This document shows positions 11,719 to 23,600 of a stretch of DNA of 64,000 bases, one piece after another. Origin of the DNA: Icerya purchasi (Eukaryota; Arthropoda; Insecta; Hemiptera; Monophlebidae). Positions within the stretch are counted from its first letter, which is position 1. Each line of letters opens with the position of its first letter. Position numbers and translations under genes: made by a program. The stretch is taken from NCBI GenBank assembly GCA_039619475.1, contig CM077115.1, positions 517,224,815 through 517,288,814 of the forward strand. The letters are read 5' to 3'. The notes below the pieces were generated by a model. That model did no database searches. It worked only from the letters and a program-made list of their open reading frames with translations, and had not been told where the DNA came from.

Positions 11719-14700
11719 AATGTGTATATATTTTCATATATATGCCGAATCTGTAATTTATTACATTCGATTAATTACACTTAAATTAGCAGTTGCAGAC
11801 TCTATAGAGTCAGTCAATATTAAAATCGCGTAAGGATCTCTTTTTCCTTTTTTCTTTTTTGAATCACTTGAAAGTAATTAAACAGTACGAGAATTTTTTT
11901 TTTCGTAAACGAATTATCAAATTTCTTATTAGTGCACAATGAAAATTAATTGTTTTTTTCCCAGCGTGTATCATAATCTTTCGAACGCCCCTTGGAACCG
12001 TAGTAGATGATGGTCTTCTGTCGATTTGTAATTACTATGGCACTTTTTTTTATCACCAACTTCCAGCATTTCCAAAAAGCGGACAAATGTTATACAGGAT
12101 TTTCATATTAAGCTATAGCCGTAAGATTGTGTTAATCAGTAGGCTTTTTAGAAAATTTTTTAACGGGCCTTCTTAGACTTTTAATCAAAGTTGCTGTTCC
12201 CTAGATGTTATTAAAATGGCGTTTAAGCTGATGCTTAAATTCGGTAAAACTATTGAAGTCGACACATGTTCACTAATCATTTTAACGGGGTTTTCCGCAC
12301 TTTCAAAGCTCTGTGTGCCGCACTGGGCTCGGTTGCACCATAGGAAAAATATGGGGTCCCGGACCAGTACTGGAATTTTCGATGTTTAACTGATGTGTAG
12401 AATGGACATAACGTGATCGATTGTGTTGTTCCGTCCCGGTTCTCAGTAGTATCATCGGAAGATTTTCGGCTTTGCGTGCTCCTTATGATACTGAAAGCCA
12501 GCATGGTTAGATACGTTCGCTTCGCAAATTTAATGGCCACTCCGCCGAATCACATAGTAGACTCGGTATCGGGAAGGTTTTATTATAGCTTCAGTTGCCA
12601 ACCTCGAAGCGGCATGATACGGATAGTATCCAATAATGAACTTTTAACAGCACGTTGTAAAATTGAAACAACGTACATGTGTAAAAACACTTTTATCGCT
12701 CTATACGAGTTCTTTTTCCGCAAAAAAAATTCCCTCAAAAAACCTAGCGAGTTTTCAAAATGAAAAACCATTTTCCCGGAAAATTTTTAATTGAAGCGTT
12801 CGTTTAATATTTTTGGTCGGCAATGAAAATAATAGTTCTAACGATAAACATAATTAGCGCATGTTTATAGTAGCTGCGTTTTGGACTTTATCGATTATTT
12901 AGAGCTCTGCCCTTTTGTTCCTTCAGGAGTCGAAGTGATTACAAACGTTTAATGTGTAGCTTAATCTTACTTATCTTATTGCCCCACAATGTCTCTCTAT
13001 TCTTGCTTTTTTCGGGAAAAGAAAAATTACTCCCCCCGTCTTCGAATGGAACCAAGTATTCTGTTATGCATTAAAAAAAAAAAAAAAGATACTTTTAAAT
13101 GTCTACCATGCGGGTTTGGTTTTACTCCTTTTCAAAGGCTTGACCCGGATTTTAGTGATTCCCATTCCAAAGTCAAGTATATTCAAACTAAAAAACTGTC
13201 GTCGTGTGTTTGACAAAATCACGTTCAAAATGGTATTAAAAAAAAAAAAGTAATAATAATAATACGAAACCACTAAAATACCTTCCCGCCACTCTATATA
13301 TAGAAGGAGAAAAGATTCTAGATTGAAGATTCCTTACCTGGTGAATCGATTTTAACCAAACGATCTAATTATCCCGGATTGTGTTCGGGCAGTGTTGAAT
13401 TTTGCAGCATCGAACACATTGCGCCGCCTTCTGTAATTTCCAGTGAGTCTAGGTGCCGTAATAGCCCAGGTAGTTGCGCCTAGATTTGTATTTGTAAATT
13501 TATTATTATAAAATAAAAATTATCTCAATGCGCTCTTTTTGACAAAAAATACTACATATATAGCTGGACTCCGGTGATTACTCAAAAGATGCCGCTACTG
13601 TTTGTTCGTGTAGAGTCATAAATGTAGCCCACGCTATTAATCTCCTCATTAATGCATTTTAATTTGTCGTAATCGATTGTAACTCCCAGCGTGTGACCCT
13701 TTTTAAAGACGTGGATAAATACTTTTTCCTTATGCGTTGAAATCTTTTCATTTATTTATTTTTATAAACGTGACAACGCAGAATGAAATTCATACTGCTG
13801 TACTTAGTTTGAGAGCGGGACATTCGGACATTTTAAATCACGTTAACTCCGATTGTTCGCAATTGAACACTCTGCGCCTAAGCAAGCTGATCTTTATGCT
13901 ATTCTCCTACAGTCCCTTTCATTTGCCGTTTTTCTAGATAAAATTAACGGACATAATAAAACTGTCCAGATACACTTTCACGTTTAATAATTTTGGACGT
14001 ATCCAATTCTCCCATCTATTTTTTAGTTAAATTATACATTTCACACGCGTTGTCTCTGGGGATATGTCAGTATAAGTACTACTCGTATTTTTGGATCATA
14101 AAACTTTTCCTTGAGGGTTTAATATTATATTACTTTTTAGTTGTGCTCGAATGAAACAGTTTGGAATTTTTCCGCACTATCGACCCCAAGTTTAAGTTAT
14201 TACTATTTAAAATTAATCAGTGAAAACGTTAATTTCTTCATACGTTCTCCCTTTTACATTGCTCTCTGCGCATCGTACATCAGGTAAATGCACACTAAAA
14301 CCACCATTGAGGGGGTGCTTTACAACAGATAATAATTTATATAATCACTAAGCCGCAATAGATAGCTAAATATTGTCGGAACCATAAAAAGAGAAAAAAA
14401 AAGGAAAGAAGAGAGAGTCTCACCCTACGTTAGGTAGAGAAAAGTGAACACTAGTTTAATGAACTTAATGGTCCCCTAGTCTATTCCGATGACTATTAAG
14501 CGGACAGAAACGAAAACTTACGAAAAGTACAATCAAGTTCGGTAGTCTAATCTGGGCAGTTACTTTAACACGTTCACGCTAATTTCCAATTTTTTGTTAT
14601 TAATTGTATTATACGGAATTCATAATAAAATTGAAAAATATAATAATACTGATTAATCCATACTACGTCATCCCATTATAAATTGTTGATGTTGGGTTGA

Positions 14701-15684
14701 ATTGTTTTATACATGGTAAAAATTTTCTAACTAGTCGTCGTAATAAAAAATTATCACCATTTCACAAGTGAGTGACAAAATATGAATTCATATTTTTTCA
14801 GGGTTTCTAAGAATGCCCGGAGATAGTGCCTCTTAAAAGTTACTATTGTAGGTATTTTAATTTTTAAAATTGAATTTCGAAATTCATAATTTTCCATCAA
14901 TTTGTTGAGGCTCAGTATCGAAACATTTATAGATGTTATCATTTTTCCTGTTACTGACCAGTCGAAAATGATGCTAAAAGTAACGAAATTACAAAATTTT
15001 TACATCTTTCAAATATTGCCAATGTTTTGACTTTTAAAACAATTATAAAACGTTTTGAAATTAGAAAACATTCGAGACGGCGACTCTATATTCAACATAG
15101 AAGATTTAGAGCGAGCGTTATATCAAATTTCAGTTTTCCACGCCGCATATTTTAAAAAAAAAAAGACAATATTCTAGATCATCGGTTCCCAAAGTGGGTT
15201 TCTCAGGAAAATCATCAGGGTTGCCTTCCAACCGAAAAAAAAGCAACCGGGAAACAGAGAATAAGCAAAAAATCTTTTTCATAAAATCGAAAAAGAAATA
15301 AAAATAGCCGAAATGCTCGATAAAAGAAAAACATTCAAATTAGAAAAGCGTCGTTTTAATATATTTCGCTCGATAATAAATTATGAAGCCCTCTTCGCCT
15401 TATTTACATCAAATACACACTATGTCGATAATTATTAGTAGTCGTAACATTTTTTTTTTTTTTTTTTTTTTTTTATAACAACCTATCTATTTTGGCTTAA
15501 GCAATTAGCTCATTTTGCCGAAATCTTTACAAGGAAAAGCAACAACCATATTTACTGCGAGAAACAAAATCTAAAAAGGGGAAACTAAATTTCTGGATTT
15601 CTTGTATGGAAAAAAACGATGTTGAATGTTTTCCCCACTTTTAAAAGAAATTCTACTACAGGAAAACATGATATAGCAAATTAC

Positions 15685-15993
15685 TAATTAAAATTTTTAT
15701 ACCCTTAATTATCCTCTCCATCCTGACGACGAAGCCGTCTGCGATCCTGATCATATCTTCTTCTTGCAATGTCCATCATTCGTTACTGTAATCTACTTCT
15801 TTTTGTACTTCGATCTGTTATTAAACAGGGAATCCTTATTGAGCTTCTCGTACATCTTATCGTTTCCGTCAATCTTATCAATATTTGTGACACTCTGACT
15901 CTACATCGGATATTCTTTTCCCTCGTGTCGTTTCTGGGCGAAGATCCCCGTTGTTGACATGCCCAAAAGGGTGGTTATAAAAAAACAAAAAAA
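15685..15993 (+). mobile_element. 5'-truncated LINE tail inserted in hAT copy 2
   Basis: This insertion is absent from hAT copy 1 at the corresponding site (near 6269). It carries CCTCTCCATCCTGACGACG, GATCCTGATCATATCTTCTT and ends CCGTTGTTGACATGCCC, then an A-rich tail. These features are the same as in the LINE tail at 5570-6016. It is shorter (about 310 bp) and lies at a different site, so it is an independent event. Confidence 0.72.
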
Positions 15994-16405
15994 ACCAACT
16001 GAAATTCAAAACATCATTAGGGAACATTTGACGAACCTGTTAAAATCTTTGTCGGAATACTTCCAGATTACCGGATAATATCGACTGGGTACAAAATCTA
16101 TTTATCAATAAAGATAAATCGGAAACTTTATCAATGCCGGAATATGAATCACTCGTTGATATTATTTAGTTCAATTGCTTTAAAATACACATTTAAATCA
16201 GTGTCACTTAAAGGGGTTTAGGGTTAGTATTCAAAAAATAAATACCCTCAAGTGTAGCTAAGAAGGCTATTTTTAAACTCTGTTCCCTTTTATAACTACG
16301 AATAGATATATGCTAAATAGGCTTTTATGCATAAACGAAAAATAAGTTCAGGAGCGAATTGCTATTCCGGATATATACGCATATAATTGTCGGATATTAA
16401 ACTAA

Positions 16406-17316
16406 CAAGGAAAGTACACGAGTTGTCAGACGCCGATTTTGATGAAATTTTGATATGTTGTAAAGAATAAAAAAATATTACGCGCGTGTTTTTTTTTTTG
16501 TCGGCCCTTATGCAGTTTCAAAGTTTGAGGTTTGTTGGTTTAAAAAAACACAGGCTGAATGTCTGTCTGGGTTTTTGGGGTTTGGGGCTATATAAAGCGC
16601 AGGATAATTTGAATTTCAAAAAAATTGAAAACAGATTAGTAATCTGCGACCTCAAAAATCTTCGTATATAATTTGTCATTAAAATTAAAACTTTTTTGAC
16701 ATTTTTGTACGCCATATTGGATCCGCCATTATGAATTAACAAAGTCTGATGACGGGTTCGTAATCAGCGACCTCAAAAACCCTTATTTACAAATTTATTA
16801 CGAAATCGGTTCACTTGATACATGTATTTATTGATTTTTCTTTTGTAGGGGATGCTTTACTCCCTTTAAGGATGATGAAATTCATGAAAATACCGAAACA
16901 CGTCAACTTTATTTTGTTTAATTGTGTGTGTGTTAAAAAATGTTTTTTCTTATTTTTTTATGTTACTTTATAATTTTATATTCCATAATTATGGCTAAAA
17001 AAAGGTGTTTTCGCCCTATAAAAAATAGCGGATGCAACTCCACTGCTTAAATCACTGCGGATTACTTATCCTTTGCACGAGAAATAATTTTCATTTTGTT
17101 TCATAAAAAATTATAGAGTTGTTGAAGACGAGAGATATTTAGGAAAAACGATTTTCGGGGGTGAACTTTAAGGGTGGTTTTCACCCCCTTGAAACTGCAT
17201 ATGGGCCGATAAAAAAAAAAAAGCAAAAAAACACGTGTCTAATTTTTTTTTTTATTCTCTACAGCATATTAAAATTACATCAAAATCGGCGTCTGACAAT
17301 TCGTGTACTTTCCTTG
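16406..17316. mobile_element. 911-bp long-TIR element nested in hAT copy 2
   Basis: Terminal inverted repeats of roughly 70 bp start CAAGGAAAGTACACGAGTTG at the left. The right end, read in reverse, differs at only a few positions. A 3-bp TAA duplication flanks it (16403-16405 and 17317-17319). The uninterrupted host sequence at 6681-6690 confirms the empty site with a single TAA. A 3-bp TWA-type duplication is the hallmark of PIF/Harbinger elements. No transposase is present, so this is a non-autonomous member. A partial relative is at 46749-47090. Confidence 0.85.
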
Positions 17317-17612
17317 TAAGTAGTTGTTTAAAACCATTATTAGTAAAACAGTGAAACAGTTTCACATTCTTCACATTAATTTGTATTTTATTAAATAACT
17401 TTTATATTTACATACGAGTATATTAGAAATTGCGATAACTTTTATTATAAAAGTTAATAGTAAAAGTTGTAAGTAAAAAGGAAACACAATGGAATTTTGT
17501 TTACACATTAACGATTACTTGTCTAGTTTTCATTTGGCATTAAGGGTTCCATAAAATAAAAAATTAAGAGCTATTCCGCGATGATAAAAGTTTGGAAACC
17601 GCTGTTCCAGAT

Positions 17613-20214
17613 AACCAGAATTAAATGAATACGGCCGAAAAATTAATTTCGAGTTCGGTTATGGTCGAAAGATGGCGCTAAAAGTACCGAATTCGTATCA
17701 ATACGTGCATGGTAGTACCAGCTTCTCTGCACCTGATAGTATACACACTACCGCGCTTGCCGATGTATGCGTACGACATTGCACACTCGTACAAAAATGA
17801 TCAACACGTCAGTGTAATCGACCGATAAATTTCCGATAATCCTGAAAAATGAATAAAGTAAAACCATAAAGATATTATTTACAATAGCCTAAAATGTTTC
17901 CAATGAGGGGGGAGCCATTTGATTTCAAAATGATTCCGAAGTTTTTTGTTGGCTAGTGAAATAAATCGATACTGAATTTGTGGAAACGTTAAAAATAATA
18001 TTATAAATGCGAGAAGGAATATTTTTATAAATGTGTAAAGTTATACACGAAAACAATTATATAATATATGTATTATAGCGACCATAAAATTAAAGAAAAC
18101 TATTTTAAGGAAATTACCTTTTTTTTTTTTTGTTTCAAACCATATTTTAATAAATATGAATGAAACTAATAATTTTAGCTGATTTCTTTTTCGGGTGAAT
18201 TTAAATTACAAAGCTCGCAACAAACTTCGTTATCGTAAAAACAAAGAAAATATTATGTTGCCTGATCGTATTATCATGAAGCTCGTATAAAAGTTTCAGG
18301 TATATTTCGAAACGAAACGGCCCCTCTCACTGAAAATATTTGAAAGATACTTGTTAATTTGTAGGTAGTCCGGTTACTGCGATCACATATAATCGATTTC
18401 AAAAAAACAAACGAAAGTTAAGATTAAATTATTCTTTATATGTGGTAAAATGACGAGCACTATAAGTAAAGAAATCTTTTTTAGTAAACAATAACAGATA
18501 TTCGTATTAAATGAACACGTTATAAAGTAATTAGAAAACAACGAATTTATTAGCAAAAGAATTAAGTCGAAATTGTTGTAGATATTTTTTTTTTCAAAGT
18601 TTCGGGATGACCCTATTAAGTACGCCACCCCGCTGACAGGAATTTCGAGAATGAAACATTGAAAATAATTTTTGAGTTTGGCAAAATAATACGCAGAAGA
18701 ACGAAGAAAGAGGAACGCTGTGAAACGGTAGTCAAAGCGTTTACGGAAATTTGAAGCGAGGTAGACACATTTTCGTTGCGTCCGTCCTGTTTTCATTCGT
18801 AAAATTTCTATCCTTTTGAAATATTTCTCATTTATTAAAACTGTTCATCCCCACTTTGTCCTGTGAGTTCTTGTACTCAAGTTTTTGCTGAGTTTCCGTT
18901 CCTTATATCGTCTGTTCTTATTCATTAATATCGATTACTTTTTATTAACAATAAACTATAGCTGAGACACTCTTTCCTCTCCTAATCATTTCTGAGTACC
19001 TTCTCGCTTAAAAAATAATAAAGAACGTTGGCGGGAGGGGGATAATACCCCAGATAGCATTCAATAATTGGCAGCCAAATTATTATTACTATTTCCGCGA
19101 TAGAGTTTTTTCATCGGGGCTGCTCGCGATAATGAAAGTAGTGATGGAGATAGTAAAAACAGTCCAGATGGCTTTTAGCATTATATCGGGTAATAATTAG
19201 TAATTTCATTACGATGGTCCTTGAGGGGAAGACGAACGAAAAAAGAAAAAAAAGGGAAAACAAACAAATTTCCTACGCGTTACATTTAGCAGACATGGTC
19301 TGTATTTCGCGATAAAATTGAGTACGTCTAACTGCTTAAAGAGATTTCCGGACTAAAAGAATTACATTAATCGAAAAACAGAAAAGTAACAAAAAGTTTA
19401 TCGATGCACAGGGCGCATACGTTAGGACACATATGGACACGTTCGTTGTTATTTCTTATATTTTTAAAGAAAATGCCTTTGTATCGTTAGAAACGAAATA
19501 TTACTCGAGTATGCTATTTTCTATAGCTAAATTTGTTTCTAAAGATTATATCGAAAATCGGAATCTTCTTAAAGTAACGCTGGCTTTCTTCGAACAAAGT
19601 TGCGTAATCAGTTCAAGCTGATTTACTTTTTTTTACCGCTCCATATCCTTCCCCGCTCGGCTTCAATGGATCTACTACCTGTTCGCCCAATTTAATAAAG
19701 TGACGATGCCCCGCTCGATCAATATGCTATTCTCAGTGTCTTTCATAATACGTTCCCTAAATTTTTCCAGCCGTCCGAATCTTAATTAGCTCTCTCTTTG
19801 TACAATAATACCGTTTGTAGTACTCTTTTTCGATCTTTTTATATTGTAATGCGCGCTCATTACTATTAGCGGAGTCAAAACATTGTAAAATTAAAATAAA
19901 AAAAAAAGTAATAAAAATAAAAAGAGAATTAACAGATTTTTATGAATATTCGTGTACATGAGATCCTGTTGTCGAGGTTGTATGATGCGCTGACGTTGGA
20001 CGATTTTCGAAAACGATCGAGATCGATGGCGTGGTTGGATGGAAATGACTGAAGAATGGGTGCGGACGAACGATGTTGGTCGAAAGACAGTTGAATTTTT
20101 ACCTCTCTTCGAGACAATAATTTCAGGGGTTTTTTTCTCCTGACAGGAGTCGCTGACTATTTCATAGAAAAACGATTTATCGCCAAGTCCGGCTAAAGTA
20201 TCGCTTAGCCTTCT
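17613..20214. other. AT-rich non-coding DNA, no gene seen
   Basis: No conserved coding block or repeat boundary was recognised. The minus-strand open frame at 18383-18796 is hydrophobic and Leu/Ile/Phe-rich as expected from AT-rich chance frames. Confidence 0.5.
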
Positions 20215-20690
20215 TCCTATTTCACACCCTAATGGTATTATTCTTTCTATTCGCGATTTTCAACTTGGTTCTAGTCTTATTGACATTTTAGAGGTTCGTC
20301 GCCCTCTGACATCGAAGTCAACGAAGCAGCAGACCTTCTAGTTCGCTCGACTCCCTCAATCTTCTCCTCAATTTTCCTGACTCAACATCCTATTTCTGTC
20401 CTCAAGCAAGCATTCCAGTCTTTGGTTAGACATCTACCCTTCTCTAACCATTCTCTTCTCGTTACTGCCTTCTACAGACCATTCCCAACTCTTAGCCTCA
20501 GTTCTTAAGTCTCTTTCCCTTCTCTCATCGTTTTGCTATTGTTTCCTTAATTAGACAATAAAACTAAATCACATTCTCTTCTCTCCTCTTCTCTTCGATT
20601 TTCTTTTTCACCTTTTTTCTGTTGTCCTCTCGTGTAAACTCCGACCGGGCGAATACCGGTAATCGATAAATATTATACACCGGTCCAAAT
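20215..20690 (+). mobile_element. LINE fragment (end of RNase H region and downstream)
   Basis: The frame VNEAADLLVRS (near 20311-20343) matches the GNEAADxLA motif at the end of LINE RNase H domains. The following CT-rich sequence (CATTCTCTTCTCGTTACTGC, CTATTGTTTCCTTAATTAGA) resembles the complement of 42670-42840, another fragment of this family. Stops interrupt the frame. Ends are approximate. Confidence 0.6.
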
Positions 20691-23600
20691 TTATTCCGCT
20701 ATAGAAACTAAAATATAGACCTCGAAGATAAACGAATCTGTCCTTTTCTGCCTTTTTTCATATTGGGCCACTCTAATATTGCGCACCGGACATTTTCAGG
20801 TATAAAATATAAAGAAACGAACGAAAACGGCACTAGGACACTATCCATATTTGTTGGACTCGGTAGTTTCAAAACTGATGATGGTCGCTTCATTGTAACT
20901 ATACATTTTTAACGTTCGATAACTTTCGAAATTTTTACGTATCCTATACTTTTATAATGATATTTAAAATCTGTTAACGAAAAACAATACTATACCGATT
21001 TATGTATTAAAAAGTATTTCCTGTATAACAACGGTTTATTAAAAAAATATTTTATAAATACGCCAGGTTAATTTTTGAAATACAGGTAATTGTTTAAACT
21101 TCCAGTTTCATTTTTCGTTTACGAAACAAATATTATATATCCTACTTTTGGTGAGTAACATTGTAGTAATATGTTCTCATTTATTTTTTTAAGTAGTAAA
21201 AATTCATTCTGGCTTTGGCAATTGTCTAATTAGCTCAACATTCAGTGTAATTTAACATACTCCTAATTGTCTCTATTTACATTTATCATTATCTCTCAAA
21301 TTTGTGATTAAACGTGTATTTCACCTCTTGTGACATAGCGACAACTAAAATTTGTCTTTATTCACAAGTTATACTATTTTTAGGAAATATGTGTCGCCTT
21401 CATATAGGTTATTAATGTAAATTCCATGTTTAAGCAATCACCCCAGTGTCGTCGACAGCTTTTTTATTTTTACTTTCAAAACAGGAATGAATATTTTTCC
21501 TTTTTTTTTTCTTTTTATTTTGGGCGCCGAAAATTCAATTTCTGGAATAACAGTTCGAATTCTACAAAGCCATTATGAAATAATACTGAAACATCTTTTT
21601 ATTTTCCATGATTATTAAACAATCGAAAATTAACGTGATCTGCCATTGCAAGCCGGATAATTTTTGAGGTTTTTTTTTTTTTACGAGGAAAAATTATGAC
21701 GATTACACACATTTAAATTCATATTTTTCCGGAACACATCCAGGGAGGCGCAAAATTCGTTCGCAGCTTATTTCGCGTGATGCTGCTCGCAATAATAACC
21801 GTGTCAGCAGTTTCACTAGCAACTATAATCTCTAGCAGATGCATCGCAAAGCTGAAAAACCTGGACATAGAAGCTATCGTTTTATATATGTATATAAGGA
21901 ATTTGTATACTGTTCTTAGATCGACGACGACCCGCTTATTTTCATACTTAGAAATAAAAGGCAGAGGGAGGTACGATGAAGTCCAGCTGCAAAGACTTAA
22001 AATTTTTTCCGATTTAATTTATTTCCCCCACTTGAATGACGGACATTACGGTATTTATTTAAGCCTCGCGAATGGCACACATCGTGTAAAAAATGTAACC
22101 TCGTAATTATTATTTCTATTAGTACGAGATTATTACTGCATTTTAAATATTGAGAGGATTGATTGTCTCGAATTACATAATATTAGGTATATATTTGACT
22201 TTGACATCGACCGAGATTATTCTTTAACGGCCGACCATTGAAAACAAAACATTAATAGAATACAAAAAAAGATCGAACAATGATTTAAGGATCCCTTTGA
22301 TTTTCGACGGGCATAAAATTCCCCGATTGACACATATTTTAACGCGAATAGCTCTGTTCTTAATTAAAATTTGCAACGCACATTCTGGGTGACCGATTAA
22401 AAAATTAACCGAATCCATCGTGATCATAGCAAGCGCTGTCATTGCCGGTATTAAACCCCATTAACTTACGAAATACAGAAACACATATTAACACACATAT
22501 TTTTAATAAAAAATAATATTAAAAATCATGAATTCCCTAACGTACAGTATCGTCAACCTTACTTCATACATGAACATGTACCTCGTTAACGCTTAAACAG
22601 GTTTAAACACTCATATACATATATCAGATAAATATTATAATAATAAATTTCAGGCGTAGTGAATATAACGGTATAGCTAAAAAAAATTTTTTCCAACCAT
22701 AGATGATAGACTACATAATAAAGTTTTTTTAATCTACAATTTCTAATTAGACACTGGGCCTATTTAAAGATTATTTACATAAACATAAAATTGCACACTC
22801 AAATAACACCCCGTGTAACGTGTAACTCTTTACTGATAATATTAAGCACATCTTTTCCGGCTGTTAATAATACAGATTCTAGCAATATTATCAATCATCA
22901 ATTTTATTAGTAATTAAGCTATTTAAAATATATGTTCAGTAGTTTTACTATAGCGGAAATATAATCAAATCACCGTAAAGTTACACCTGTATTAATATTT
23001 AAGATATTTAAGGAATACTAATTATTATTATTATTAACATTGTAAAACAGTCTATCAGGGTCCTATAAACACTTAAATGGACGAGCTTAGGACAGACCTG
23101 TTATTTATATAAATTATTCGTATAAATTTTCTAAATATATTTACCCCACATCGTATTACGAATTGGGGACCAAAAAAAAAAAAAAAAAATCCATCGTGAC
23201 CGACAACATCAATTCGAGAAAAACTTTGATCGCTTTTCTCATTCCTTTCCAAACTCGTATCGAATTCGACCTTCCCTCTGCGACGATATGTTTTGTTGAC
23301 CTTTGTCCCCTACGAATCAATCACATGTTCATTTTATTCAAAAAAGTTAATATCGCAATTTCGAATTTTTATTTTATTTATTTTTTTTTTTTTTGTACGC
23401 ATCCGTATATAGATATATATATGCATCTATTGTATATTACAGGAAAACAACTTTCTTGTCGATTGGGCAGATATGTAAGTGCGTGTCTGCACGCTACAGA
23501 GCTTTCGCGTATATGGAACCGGTTTCTTATATTATTAAGAAAGTTTTATTGTTTACACTCGTAAATCGAAACACTTTACCAGGTGGAATCGCATACGATT

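Larger units (their letters stand above)
9800..15171. other. Non-coding DNA with one GC-rich island
   Basis: A GC-richer stretch at about 10690-11460 has no recognised repeat or exon. It is followed by an imperfect CTG-type repeat (11568-11597) and a (TA)n tract (11684-11716). The open frames at 12277-12763 overlap on both strands and show no domain I recognise. The remainder is AT-rich. Confidence 0.5.
15180..17604 (+). mobile_element. Degenerate hAT transposon, copy 2 (with two nested insertions)
   Basis: This is a second copy of the element at 5287-6970. It is bounded by CATCGGTTCCCAAAG at the left and the complement of CAGCGGTTTCCAAAC at the right, with an 8-bp duplication TTCTAGAT / TTCCAGAT (15172-15179 and 17605-17612, one mismatch). 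Here the transposase fragment DWVQNLFINKDKSETLSMPE (near 16084-16143), followed by YESLVDII, is readable in one frame; it matches the C-terminal region of ZBED/SCAND3-like hAT proteins. Removing the LINE tail (15685-15993) and the 911-bp element (16406-17316) leaves a body collinear with copy 1. Both copies share the same decayed coding remnants, so the mobilised form was probably already defective. Confidence 0.87.

Noticed and set aside
12277..12763. Overlapping frames on both strands (87 and 116 codons)
   Set aside because: No family recognised and mutually exclusive frames; no splice context.
21777..22106. 109-codon plus-strand frame with a hydrophobic N-terminus
   Set aside because: It resembles a signal peptide at first sight, but the remainder has no recognisable domain and no splice-site or promoter support.
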